This document shows positions 25,169-33,084 of a stretch of 64,000 bases of DNA, piece by piece. The DNA comes from Bradyrhizobium monzae (GTDB lineage Bacteria > Pseudomonadota > Alphaproteobacteria > Rhizobiales > Xanthobacteraceae): contig NZ_JAIRDQ010000013.1 of the NCBI RefSeq assembly GCF_021458635.1, positions 124,001 to 188,000 of the forward strand, written 5' to 3'. Numbering within the stretch: the first letter of the stretch is position 1; each line of letters opens with the position of its first letter. The notes beneath the pieces were generated by a model. It worked only from the letters and a program-made list of their open reading frames with translations, searched no databases and was not told where the DNA came from. A program made the position numbers and the translations under genes.

Positions 25169-25441
25169 ATGCAAATGCCGCCGCTCGATCCTAACGTGGT
25201 TGACCTGGCTCCCAGCGGGCCAGTGTTGACATCCTACGACGAGGAGCACGTTGTCACGTACATTCGCCTTTTGCAGGCGGAGGGTCAGGGAGCGGACTGG
25301 CAGGAGGTCGCTCGAATCGTCTTGCACATCGATCCGGATCGAGAGCCGGACCGTGCGCGGACTGCATACCAGAGTCATCTTGCGCGCGCCAAATGGGTGA
25401 CCGAGCAGGGGCGCCTCTTACGCGGCGCCGGCTCAAAATAG
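25169..25441 (+). CDS. qseM: QseM-like antiactivator, copy 2
   Basis: A 90-residue protein with LTSYDEEHVVTYIRLLQAE and ADWQEVARIVLHIDPDREPDRARTAYQSH. It resembles one DUF2285-type domain, as expected for QseM, which in M. loti blocks TraR and FseA by direct binding. Gene order qseC-qseM-fseA-rdfS is preserved here. It may be cross-reactive with copy 1 because the two proteins are so alike, while their upstream regulators differ. Confidence 0.75.
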   Translation: MQMPPLDPNVVDLAPSGPVLTSYDEEHVVTYIRLLQAEGQGADWQEVARIVLHIDPDREPDRARTAYQSHLARAKWVTEQGRLLRGAGSK

Positions 25442-25509
25442 ACGAAAATCGCCGACTAGAGACCTGCAGCTAAAACGACTTTCTCCCGCTAACCGATGGT
25501 CATTCTCAA

Positions 25510-25523
25510 GCACCACGTGGTGC
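25510..25523. promoter_or_regulatory. Perfect 14-bp palindrome GCACCACGTGGTGC (copy 2), candidate TraR box
   Basis: Centred about 90 bp upstream of the fseA start and identical to 22011-22024. In the R7A model TraR with its AHL activates this promoter. No identical site was seen upstream of traI. Confidence 0.6.
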
Positions 25524-25606
25524 CAAACTAGAGGCTTCCTACAACCGCTTCGTTCATAACTAATGCGCCGCAATCTTTGTTGGCTGCGTGCAATGGGACG
25601 GAAGCA

Positions 25607-26378
25607 ATGCCTGAATTCGACTGGCGATCGCCAGATTCGTTTAAGAGCCTGGAGAATGCTGAGATCACTCACATCGCCTGGGAAGGCCTTCGTATGAACG
25701 TGGACTATCAACGCGACTACGAAGCGATGATTGCGAACAGCCCAGATGGCGAAGTGACCGAGGAATTCAGGAGGAGGTGGGGTATCTGCTTTCGCCCATG
25801 ACCCGCAAAAGTCCTCCAAAGAACAGGTCATCTTTTGGACACCTGAGGTTCTGGCGTCCGTTGTCCCCGTGACAACCGCGCCGCCTCTTTCTCACAAATC
25901 AGCATCTCAGCCGCTGCTCGATTTTACTGCCGGCCAGGTGTGCCGCGCCGCCGGCGGTTGGCATGCGGTGCTGCGCATCGGCTCGGTTGACCATCGCATC
26001 TGGTCAAAACAGCCGCTGACCGCAGGCACTTACTATGCGGCTGAGTTGCCGCTTGACCGCGATTTCGAAGCGCGCGCGCACGCTGCCACGCGGCTATGGC
26101 GCGCGATGAATGGACGCGCGCCAGGACCTGCCTTCCGTCGCTTGTCAAAACAGCGGCGCGAACGAATATGCGCAGCCCTTCGCGCAGTCGCCGCATATTT
26201 CGCCGGCGCGACCTATCGCAGCATCGCAGAGGCTCTGTTCGGCGAAAAGCGTATGCCGGATCGCGTCTGGAAAACGCACGATTTGCGCAGCCGAACAATC
26301 CGCCTCGTACAAAGCGGCCTTGCGCTCGTGCGCGGAGGCTATCGCAAACTTCTGCGGCCCGGGCGCAGGGACAAGTAG
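25607..26378 (+). CDS. fseA: FseA-like excision activator made by +1 ribosomal frameshift
   Basis: Two overlapping frames encode one protein. The first ORF (25607-25801) is the Trans_reg_dom/DUF6499 part: MPEFDWRSPDSF to RRRWGICFRP, ending CCA-TGA. The second frame, one base forward, continues without a gap as AHDPQKSSKEQVIFWTPEV (first residues from 25794) and then a DUF2285/RovC domain with SIAEALFGEKRMPDRVWKTH and SRTIRLVQSGLAL. In ICEMlSymR7A the equivalent msi172-msi171 is joined by programmed frameshifting into FseA, which activates rdfS. The stop sits in the weak context TGAC, and AGGAGGAGGTGGGG lies 14 bases upstream. rdfS follows. Confidence 0.8.
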
Positions 26379-26395
26379 CGCTGCCCCCCAGGGGG

Positions 26396-26425
26396 TGCCG
26401 AAAATCCGCCCCCCGATATTCGGCA
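26396..26425. repeat. Small inverted repeat between fseA and rdfS
   Basis: TGCCGAA (26396-26402) and TTCGGCA (26419-26425) flank a 16-bp C-rich centre, about 90 bp before rdfS. It could be an FseA operator or an attenuator. Evidence is symmetry only. Confidence 0.35.
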
Positions 26426-26512
26426 TCCTCCTCCGAGAACTTGCTTCTCCATGATGACCGCATACACGCCGATGCCGCCATCCGCGGTGCGCTGTCCTCT
26501 TGGAGTTCTCAA

Positions 26513-26794
26513 ATGCCCGATCCGATGGCCGGCCTACCCCCGCGCTTCCTGCGCACATCGGAGGCCGCGCGTTATCTTGGCCTTTCCGGTCGCACGCTGG
26601 AGAAGCACCGCACGTACGGTACCGGGCCGACGTATCGGAAGATTGGCGGGCGTGTCGTCTACGCCGTAGATGACCTGAAAGCATGGGCTGATCTCGGCGC
26701 CAAAACCTCGACCTCCGATCCCGGCAAAGGGACTGTGCTGCCCGCAAAGAAGCACCCGACGCTGCGCCGCTATGCGGGCCAGGAACGTCGCTGA
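26513..26794 (+). CDS. rdfS: RdfS-like excisionase (recombination directionality factor)
   Basis: A 93-residue MerR/AlpA-type winged-helix protein: FLRTSEAARYLGLSGRTLEKHRTYGTGPTYRKIGGRVVYAVDDL (shown here only as FLRTSEAARYLGLSGRTLEK and PTYRKIGGRVVYAVDDL), followed by a basic tail. RdfS of symbiosis ICEs directs the integrase IntS toward excision. Placement immediately after fseA fits the known activation of rdfS by FseA. ATG 26513 is taken; 26525 is another option. The integrase is not in this window. Confidence 0.8.
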   Translation: MPDPMAGLPPRFLRTSEAARYLGLSGRTLEKHRTYGTGPTYRKIGGRVVYAVDDLKAWADLGAKTSTSDPGKGTVLPAKKHPTLRRYAGQERR

Positions 26795-26810
26795 TCCCTG
26801 TTTGAGAGCG

Positions 26811-27698
26811 ATGGTCATGCGACGCAAACACCATTCCGAGCGCAACCAGCTTGAACTCTTCCGCGCACTGCCCGGCGATCTCGCGCCCCGCGACGCGCAG
26901 GATCTGATGGCTTATCCATTCTTCTCGCTCGCGAAAACAAAGCGTATTGTGCCGATCGATTTTCGTACTGGTGCGATCGCAATTCGGGTCGAAGCGGTGC
27001 CGGAACACGGCATGGCGACCATTTGGGATGCGGATGTTTTGATCTGGGCCGCTTCCCAGATCGTCGAAGCCCGTGACGCCGGCTTGAAGACGTCGCGCCT
27101 GATGGCTGCAACGCCTTACGAGATTCTGACGTTCGCCGGCCGTGGCACCAGCTCGCGCGACTACGACCGCCTGAAGGCGGGGCTCGACAGGTTGCAATCG
27201 ACGACCGTGTTGACGTCAATTCGCCAGATTGCGGTGCGACGGCGGCATCGTTTCTCGTGGATCAACGAATGGAAGGAGACGGCTGACGCAAACGGACGCC
27301 CGTTCGGGCTCGAACTGATCTTGCCCGATTGGTTCTATTCCGGCGTGATCGATGACGCGCTCGTGCTCACGATTGATCGCGCGTATTTCGATCTGACGGG
27401 TGGACTTGAGCGCTGGCTTTACCGCCTCGTGCGCAAGCATGGCGGCCGGCAGCAGGGCGGCTGGAGTTTCGATCTTGTGCATCTCCATGCCAAGTCCGGC
27501 GGTCTCTCGCCTCTCAAGCATTTTGCATACGACGTGCGCCAGATTGTCCAGCGCCAGGCATTGCCTGGCTACCAACTCGTGCTCACGCGCGATCGCGACG
27601 GCGCCGAGCGGTTGAAGTTCGCGCCCGCGCCCATCAATCCATTCACCGAGAGGCTTCGCAGACGCGATCTCCTTCCGAAATCGGGAGGCAACCTGTGA
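26811..27698 (+). CDS. repA: Replication initiator protein A
   Basis: A 295-residue protein of the replication initiator protein A (RPA) family found beside rdfS in rhizobial ICEs. Recognisable segments are FRALPGDLAPRDAQDLMAYPFFSL at the start, TPYEILTFAGRGTSS, and the winged-helix-like LDRLQSTTVLTSIR and WLYRLVRKHGG. It would let the excised circle replicate. ATG 26811 is used; ATG 26817 is close. The three direct repeats just after the stop look like its binding sites. Confidence 0.8.
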   Translation: MVMRRKHHSERNQLELFRALPGDLAPRDAQDLMAYPFFSLAKTKRIVPIDFRTGAIAIRVEAVPEHGMATIWDADVLIWAASQIVEARDAGLKTSRLMAATPYEILTFAGRGTSSRDYDRLKAGLDRLQSTTVLTSIRQIAVRRRHRFSWINEWKETADANGRPFGLELILPDWFYSGVIDDALVLTIDRAYFDLTGGLERWLYRLVRKHGGRQQGGWSFDLVHLHAKSGGLSPLKHFAYDVRQIVQRQALPGYQLVLTRDRDGAERLKFAPAPINPFTERLRRRDLLPKSGGNL

Positions 27699-27703
27699 AT
27701 CAG

Positions 27704-27768
27704 CTCGTGCTATCGGGGACCGCAACCCTCGTGCCATCAGGGACCCGACCCTCGTGCTATCGGGGACC
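27704..27768 (+). repeat. Three iteron-like direct repeats downstream of repA (candidate oriV)
   Basis: CTCGTGCTATCGGGGACC at 27704 and 27751, and the variant CTCGTGCCATCAGGGACC at 27728, are spaced 23-24 bp, about two helical turns. Direct repeats with helical phasing beside an initiator gene are the signature of an iteron origin. Confidence 0.7.
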
Positions 27769-27994
27769 GGAATCGGATCGAAGTCCTTGGCCTTTAGCGC
27801 TTTCCAGCCGCCGTAACTCTTCTAACCAGAAATCCTTCGGATTTCTTCTAACGGACCGCGCCTTCGGGCCTGATGAGGATAACCACCACGGTCCGCCTGT
27901 TCTGCCTCGCCACAGTGAGGGCGAGGGCGAGGACGCGCTGTCGCAATTCCGCTCCCGCCAGGCAACCAGAACCTTTCTGTACTCGGAGTGCACC
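27769..27994. other. Spacer where a parA gene is often found
   Basis: About 225 bp with no gene. In related elements as I remember them, a parA-like gene lies between repA and the DUF2840 gene; nothing like it is visible here. The shadow frame contains no Walker motif. Confidence 0.4.
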
Positions 27995-28459
27995 ATGAAC
28001 AATTTCACCGAAGTCGAACTCCTTTGGCTCGAGAAGCGCATTGAGAACCGCATCCGGTTCGGCCATTCCGTCGAGGAGAGAATCCTCGATCGCCGCCGAC
28101 GCGTGCAGTCCTTTGCGCCCGGCAGCATCTTCGCGTTCGTACGCTGGACATCAAACGACTTCGGAACGGCGATCTCACGGATCGATATTCTGCGCGCGGT
28201 GGCACCGGGACAACGATGCTCCACGGTGCCCTATGTGAAGCCCGGCGGGGACATTCTCCTGCGCCTATCCGGCTGGCCCAAAGTCGAACGGGTACTTCAG
28301 TTGATCGATGCAGTCGAGGCGCTCGACATCGATCCCGCGGACGCTGCGCCCGATTACTGGCATCACGTTCATAACCGCATGTCGGTCAATGAAAACCCCC
28401 GCCCCTACACAAAAGCGAGACACCAGGCGTGGCTTCAACGGCAGAGGACCATGCGATGA
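27995..28459 (+). CDS. DUF2840 family protein
   Basis: A 154-residue protein conserved in Trb-type ICEs. It begins MNNFTEVELLWLEKRIENR and has LRAVAPGQRCSTVPYVKPGGDILLRL (quoted as LRAVAPGQRCSTVPYVKPGG). Function unknown. GGAGTGCACC precedes the ATG. The next gene, traF, starts inside its stop codon (ATGA overlap), so it belongs to the transfer operon. Confidence 0.8.
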   Translation: MNNFTEVELLWLEKRIENRIRFGHSVEERILDRRRRVQSFAPGSIFAFVRWTSNDFGTAISRIDILRAVAPGQRCSTVPYVKPGGDILLRLSGWPKVERVLQLIDAVEALDIDPADAAPDYWHHVHNRMSVNENPRPYTKARHQAWLQRQRTMR

Positions 28460-28968
28460 CAGGTTCCTGGAAGACCTTGGTCACGATGTTCGGCGGCGCT
28501 GCTGCTCTTCTCGCACCAAAGAGTCTCGACCTGACGCCACTCTACGTCTGGAATGCATCTGACAGCGTGCCAATCGGCCTGTATCGTTTGCAACCTGCGG
28601 AAAAGCTGTTCGTGACGGAGCTGCTCGCCATTCAGCCGCCGGAGCCGCTTGCAACCTTCCTCGACGTGAGCGGCTATCTGCCGGCCGGGATACCGATGCT
28701 CAAACGGGTGCTGGCACTTCCGGGGCAGACCGTCTGTAGAACCGGGCTCGCAGTGACCGTCGACGCGATCGAAATGGGCGAGGCAAGAGATCGCGATGGC
28801 CGCGGCCGTCCCCTCCCGAAATGGCAGGGTTGCCGCGTCGTCGGCGAGGGCGAACTCTTTGTCATGAACTGGCAATCCGCCGACTCGCTGGACGGAAGAT
28901 ATTTCGGCTTTCTGCCGGCATCCGCCGTCCTTGGGCGTGCGCTCCCCGTGTGGGCCTGGGAGGACTGA
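28456..28968 (+). CDS. traF: TraF-like conjugal transfer signal peptidase (S26)
   Basis: A 170-residue S26 peptidase with an N-terminal membrane anchor. The catalytic Ser is in DSVPIGLYRL near residue 37, and the general-base Lys is in MLKRVLALPGQ near residue 88. TraF cyclises or matures the TrbC pilin of IncP-type systems, which fits trbC at 38416. Start overlaps DUF2840 by 4 bp, and the transglycosylase follows 2 bp after the stop. Confidence 0.85.
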   Translation: MTGSWKTLVTMFGGAAALLAPKSLDLTPLYVWNASDSVPIGLYRLQPAEKLFVTELLAIQPPEPLATFLDVSGYLPAGIPMLKRVLALPGQTVCRTGLAVTVDAIEMGEARDRDGRGRPLPKWQGCRVVGEGELFVMNWQSADSLDGRYFGFLPASAVLGRALPVWAWED

Positions 28969-28970
28969 GC

Positions 28971-29924
28971 GTGCGCGTGTTGGGATTCCGATCTGCTATT
29001 CCGCTGGTCGACCGAATGCTCCACCGTTCCTCCGTCCCGGCCAACGATCGTGGAGCTGTCGCGCGCAGGGCCAGTCCGGACTCTGCCCCGGAATTTGTTC
29101 GCAGGCGGCCGACAAGCCGGCGCCACGAGACCTTACCCCGGAGGAGCACGAACACGAGGGCATGCTGGCGTTCAGCCGAAACAAGCCTTCGCTCGGTCGT
29201 GCCGTTGTTCCTCGCACTGACGATCAGTGATGCTGCGGCTTTCGCCGAGACACGATCGGCAGAGCATACAGCGAGCTCTCAAACCAGCGAACCGTTTGCG
29301 CCGATTATTAACGAGGCCTCGCGGCGCTTCGGCTTACCAGTGTACTGGATACGCGCCGTCTTGGAAGTCGAGAGCGCTGGAGACGTGTGGGCTAAATCTC
29401 CGAAAGGTGCCATGGGGCTGATGCAGATCATGCCGCAGACTTGGGCCGAGCTGCGCCTGCGATACCAGCTTGGCAACGATCCCTACGATCCCCACGACAA
29501 CATCCTTGCTGGTGCGGCCTATCTCCGGGAACTGCAGGACCGATACGGTTCGGCGGGCTTCCTCGCAGCCTACAATGCGGGACCTGGTCGCTACGAAGAA
29601 CATCTCGCTGGTCGAGCATTGCCTGCTGAAACCCGAGCTTATTTGCAGAAGCTTGCACCAACGATCGGCAGCGATATTTCCGCTCCTGCGGCGGTCGCCA
29701 GGTTGCAGCCGTCGGGAGCGACGCTATTCGCTGTGCGGTCCGAAAGCCTCAAGAGCATCACGTCGGCGCAGCGCGCCTCATGCTGGATCACACTCCGATC
29801 GCGGGCGTTGCACACGACATTTCAGCCATCGTACCCCAAGCAACCGGGCTTTTTTCCGCGAGCTTTGTTGCGGGAGGTCGGCGATGAGCGAATGCATAAG
29901 CGCGCATGCATTAGCGTGCCGTAG
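28971..29924 (+). CDS. Lytic transglycosylase of the transfer system
   Basis: A 317-residue protein with a likely signal segment near residues 75-92 (VVPLFLALTISDAAAFA) after a long arginine-rich lead. The SLT domain has IRAVLEVESAGDVWAKSPKG, whose Glu in EVESAG is catalytic, then GAMGLMQIMPQTWAELR, NILAGAAYLREL and FLAAYNAGPGRYEE. It opens peptidoglycan for assembly of the type IV secretion channel. The GTG start lies 2 bp after traF. The region after residue 240 is not family-like and may include a frameshifted C-terminus. An IS66 element lies 43 bp beyond the stop. Confidence 0.85.
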   Translation: MRVLGFRSAIPLVDRMLHRSSVPANDRGAVARRASPDSAPEFVRRRPTSRRHETLPRRSTNTRACWRSAETSLRSVVPLFLALTISDAAAFAETRSAEHTASSQTSEPFAPIINEASRRFGLPVYWIRAVLEVESAGDVWAKSPKGAMGLMQIMPQTWAELRLRYQLGNDPYDPHDNILAGAAYLRELQDRYGSAGFLAAYNAGPGRYEEHLAGRALPAETRAYLQKLAPTIGSDISAPAAVARLQPSGATLFAVRSESLKSITSAQRASCWITLRSRALHTTFQPSYPKQPGFFPRALLREVGDERMHKRACISVP

Positions 29925-29992
29925 AGAGAAATGGGCGGATAGGAGAGGACGGTCGGAAGACACGACGTTAGCGTCCGGCTCTTGCACGTTGG

Positions 29993-31528
29993 TCAGGTAT
30001 TGACATGATTCGTCGGTTTCCAGGTCCACGGCAGCAGTTCGTCGAGACGGTTGACCGGATGTCCGTCGACCATGCACGTGAGCACGTCGCGCAGGTATGC
30101 GTAAGGCTCGACGTCATTGAGCTTGCACGTTTCGATCAGCGAACAGAGGATTGCCCATCGTTCCCCGCCGCCATCGCTACCGGCGAACAGATGGTTCTTG
30201 CGGCCGAGCGCCACAGGTCGGATCGCCCGCTCGACGGGATTCGTGTCGAGTTCGATGCGCCCGTCGTGCAGGAAGCGGGTCAATCCATCCCAACGCGACA
30301 GGGCATACCGGATCGCTTCGGCGAGATTGCCGCGCCCGGGCAGTTGCGGAAGCTGCACCTCGAGCCAAAGGCGAAGGCTGTCAACGATCTGCCTGGCGAG
30401 GGCGCGCCGCGCGGCCAGCCGAAGCGCCGGCGATTGACCACGCACCTGCGCTTCGACAGCATAGAGGCTAGCGATGCGACGCAGGGCCTCGTGCGCGATG
30501 GGCGTGTCCTCGGCTTGCGCAACCTCGTAGAACTTGCGCCTGGTGTGCGCCCAACAGGCGGCGAGAGTGATCTTTCCGGCAACCGTCAGCCGCTCGAATC
30601 CCGCGTAACCGTCGACGTGCAGAACGCCCTTGAAGTGCGTCAGATGCGCCGCCGGGCGCTCCGCTTTCCGGTCGGGCGCGAACACATAAACTGCTGCCGG
30701 CGGCTCCGGCCCAGCCCAGCCGCGTTGTTCGCGGGCATACACCCACAGTCGTCCGATCTTGGTGCGGCCTCGGCCCGGATCGAGCACAGGGATTGGAGTG
30801 TCGTCGGCAAACAGGTGATCCGACGAGAAGATGTGCTTGCACAGCCGGTCGTGCAGGGCCTCAAACCACCAGCACGCGCCGCCAACCCATCCGGCGAGTG
30901 TCGAGCGCTCCAATTCGACGCCATGACGGGCAAAAATCTGCGCCTGTCGATAGAGCGGTGTATGGTCGCAATATTTGCTGACCAGCACCTGCGCGAGCAG
31001 GGCTGGCGTGGCCAAACCGCCGGCGATCGGTCGCTCAGGCGCCGGAGCCTGGATGATCGTTCCGCAGCCGCGGCAGGCATATTTCGGACGGCAGACGCGC
31101 ACCACGCGCAACTGTGCTGGCACCCAGTCCAACATCTCGCTGATGCTCTCACCGATCGCATGCAGCGCGCGACCGCAACAGGCGCAGCTTTCGCTATCGA
31201 CGTTGAGCACGACCTCTTCGCGGGGCAGATGATCCGGCAGCGGTTTGCGCTTCGGCTGCAGCTTCTGCGTCGGCGCGGACACCTCCACCAAGGCTTGATC
31301 TGCCTCGACAGCCGACAGATCGATGTCCAGGTCTTCAAGCCCAAGGGCGAGTTGAGCGGCGTCGAGACGCTCGGAACGACGCCCAAATTGTGCGCGCTGA
31401 AGCTGTTTGATGATCGCTTCAAGACGCTGGATCTCGCTGTTCCGATGCGCGATGACCGAGGCAATGTCGCGCACCAGGCGATGCAGAAGCGCTGTGTCCG
31501 ACGGCAGATTGTTGAGGTCGAGCTGCAT
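29993..31528 (-). CDS. tnpC: IS66 transposase (TnpC)
   Basis: A 511-residue DDE transposase. The N-terminus has a leucine-zipper-like helix (EIQRLEAIIKQLQRAQFGRRSERLD, of which EIQRLEAIIKQLQRAQFGRR is the core) and a zinc-finger motif CACCGRALH...YACRGCG. The catalytic core has LFADDTPIPVLDPG, HVDGYAGF and RLDELLPWTWK near the end. It appears intact and should be active. Confidence 0.95.
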   Translation of the reverse strand: MQLDLNNLPSDTALLHRLVRDIASVIAHRNSEIQRLEAIIKQLQRAQFGRRSERLDAAQLALGLEDLDIDLSAVEADQALVEVSAPTQKLQPKRKPLPDHLPREEVVLNVDSESCACCGRALHAIGESISEMLDWVPAQLRVVRVCRPKYACRGCGTIIQAPAPERPIAGGLATPALLAQVLVSKYCDHTPLYRQAQIFARHGVELERSTLAGWVGGACWWFEALHDRLCKHIFSSDHLFADDTPIPVLDPGRGRTKIGRLWVYAREQRGWAGPEPPAAVYVFAPDRKAERPAAHLTHFKGVLHVDGYAGFERLTVAGKITLAACWAHTRRKFYEVAQAEDTPIAHEALRRIASLYAVEAQVRGQSPALRLAARRALARQIVDSLRLWLEVQLPQLPGRGNLAEAIRYALSRWDGLTRFLHDGRIELDTNPVERAIRPVALGRKNHLFAGSDGGGERWAILCSLIETCKLNDVEPYAYLRDVLTCMVDGHPVNRLDELLPWTWKPTNHVNT

Positions 31529-31597
31529 GACCGATTCTACTCGGGCATGCTGATTCGACGAAGCAGATTCCCTATATTTTATGCTGTTTTTTGCAAT

Positions 31598-31951
31598 TCA
31601 GCCCGCGATGGACGGGCGCCATCGACGTTCCGGCGTGCGCCAGTCGATGCCTTCGATCAGCATGGCAAGCTGTGCTGGAGACAGCGTCACCGTGCCGCCG
31701 GGATCGCTCATTCTCGGCCAGATGAAGCCGCCTTGATCGAGCCTCTTGCTGAACAAGCAAAGCCCATTGCCGTCCCAGAACAGGATCTTCAGCGTGCTCG
31801 CCTTCTTGCCTCGGAAGGCAAACAAGTGGCCGGAGAATGGATCCTTCTTGAGGTGTTCCTGAACGAGCGCGGCGAGGCCATCCAGGCCCTTCCGCATGTC
31901 GGTATACCCCAAAGCCAGGTGCACCTTCACGCCGGCCGGCACGATCATCAT
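31598..31951 (-). CDS. tnpB: IS66 accessory protein TnpB
   Basis: A 117-residue IS66 Orf2 protein with VKVHLALGYTDMRKGLDGLA and GHLFAFRGKKASTLKILFWD. It is required for IS66 transposition together with TnpA and TnpC. It overlaps tnpA by 4 bp. Confidence 0.93.
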   Translation of the reverse strand: MMIVPAGVKVHLALGYTDMRKGLDGLAALVQEHLKKDPFSGHLFAFRGKKASTLKILFWDGNGLCLFSKRLDQGGFIWPRMSDPGGTVTLSPAQLAMLIEGIDWRTPERRWRPSIAG

Positions 31952-32823
31952 CGGGCTGTCTCCTGCTCAATGACGTGGCGACGAACCGCATCCGGATCGC
32001 TGCCGATCGGTGCGAAGACGCGACGCCCATCGTGCAGTTCGACAACCGTCATGCCGTCAGGCGGCTGCAATAGATCGTTCAGGATGAGCGTTGCGGATTG
32101 TGCGCCAGCGACCTTCACAGCCGCCAATTTCGCCGGCACTCGCTTGCTGAACCCGAACTGTACTCTCCACCGGAACAACATGCTGGTTACGATGCTGTGG
32201 CGCCGGCAAACCTCGGCAGCGGTGGCACCGGGGAGCTCGGACTCGGTCACGATCGCGAGCTTTTCCTCCTCACTGAAGCGACGCCGGTTGGCGCGTTCGT
32301 CGCTCGGCGGATCGACGGTTGGTGCAACTGTCAAGCGGCTTCTGGCGCAAGACCCCTTAGCAGCGCTGCTAACACTAGTGCTTATTAATGGGCGGGCACT
32401 CGGATGAAGTTGCGTTCGCCAGTCGATTTGCACCTCATTGGCGTCGATCAGATCGCGCCACCGCTTCAGGCTGTGCTGCGATATGCCATGTGCCCGGGCG
32501 TAGGCTTGCATGCTCAGTCCGCACCACCTCATCGCTTCAACGTGCATTGCCCAGAACGCTTGGACGCCTCTGCAGCGGAGGTCCTTCGACACTGGAGCAC
32601 GCTTCTTGCGGTGCCGCTCCCGACGTTCCTCGCGACGCAATTCCGCACGTACTTTCAGCGTTTCAGCGTCAATCAGATGCCGCAGCCAGCGATCGAATGT
32701 GCCGCCACTGAGACGATGCTGACGACAATATTTCCGCTTGCTGAGACCGCTTCGCCGCCACGCCTCAACGTGGACCGACCAAAAAGAGCGACGCGCTTCG
32801 TTCTTGAAATATTCCGTACCCAC
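31948..32823 (-). CDS. tnpA: IS66 accessory protein TnpA (long form)
   Basis: A 291-residue protein. The C-terminal 120 residues are the usual IS66 Orf1 HTH protein (RRRFSEEEKLAIVTESELPG, then AEVCRRHSIVTSMLFRWR). The N-terminal half adds two similar repeats, WSVHVEAWRRSGLSKRKYCR and WAMHVEAMRWCGLSMQAYAR, that look like extra HTH units found in some rhizobial IS66 members. It starts 82 bp inside the right end of the IS. Confidence 0.85.
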   Translation of the reverse strand: MGTEYFKNEARRSFWSVHVEAWRRSGLSKRKYCRQHRLSGGTFDRWLRHLIDAETLKVRAELRREERRERHRKKRAPVSKDLRCRGVQAFWAMHVEAMRWCGLSMQAYARAHGISQHSLKRWRDLIDANEVQIDWRTQLHPSARPLISTSVSSAAKGSCARSRLTVAPTVDPPSDERANRRRFSEEEKLAIVTESELPGATAAEVCRRHSIVTSMLFRWRVQFGFSKRVPAKLAAVKVAGAQSATLILNDLLQPPDGMTVVELHDGRRVFAPIGSDPDAVRRHVIEQETAR

Positions 32824-33084
32824 CGGAGATCCTCCAATGCAGCAAGGAACCCGATATGGAACGACAACGCACTCTCGGAAAGTCGTGCGGGATCCGGACG
32901 CTTACGACACGACAGCAGGACGGCGAGATAAAAGGGGCTCGCCTGTCGGACCGCAAGCCATTGACATGGCTTGGGTCCTGGCGTGCCGGTCGGTCGGGGC
33001 GCGTGCCGCGCCGTGCGTTTTCACGAATGCAATCAATGACAATTTCGGCACTGTGACTGCTTTTGATCGCCCGGAGGCCTGGCA

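Larger units (their letters stand above)
29968..32905 (-). mobile_element. Complete IS66-family insertion sequence
   Basis: A 2938-bp element with terminal inverted repeats: the left end begins GTTAGCGTCCGGCTC and the right end, reversed, GTAAGCGTCCGGATC. The 8-bp target duplication GACACGAC occurs at 29960-29967 and 32906-32913, the length typical of IS66. It contains the three usual genes on the minus strand. The intact ends, intact genes and perfect target repeat indicate a recent insertion. It sits between the transglycosylase and rlxS and could block transcription from upstream. Confidence 0.93.
29931..33056 (+). pseudogene. Small transfer-region ORF split by the IS66 insertion
   Basis: If the IS and one copy of its 8-bp target repeat are removed, bases 29931-29967 and 32914-33056 join into an open frame of 59 codons: MGGLGEDGRKTRQQDGEIKG, then LSDRKPLTWLGSWRAGRSG to the stop. 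It would start 7 bp after the transglycosylase and end 28 bp before rlxS. I do not know the family and the ORF is Arg-rich, so it may not be a real gene. Confidence 0.4.

Noticed and set aside
27722..27736. A minus-strand sigma54-like match (GC-N10-CC on the plus strand) inside the iterons
   Set aside because: It has perfect spacing but arises from the repeat unit itself and points back into repA, with no gene to serve. Chance is the simplest explanation.
30005..32407. An 800-residue plus-strand ORF across the IS66 element
   Set aside because: It is antisense to three recognisable IS66 genes and has an Arg/Gln/Ala-rich shadow composition with no family features.
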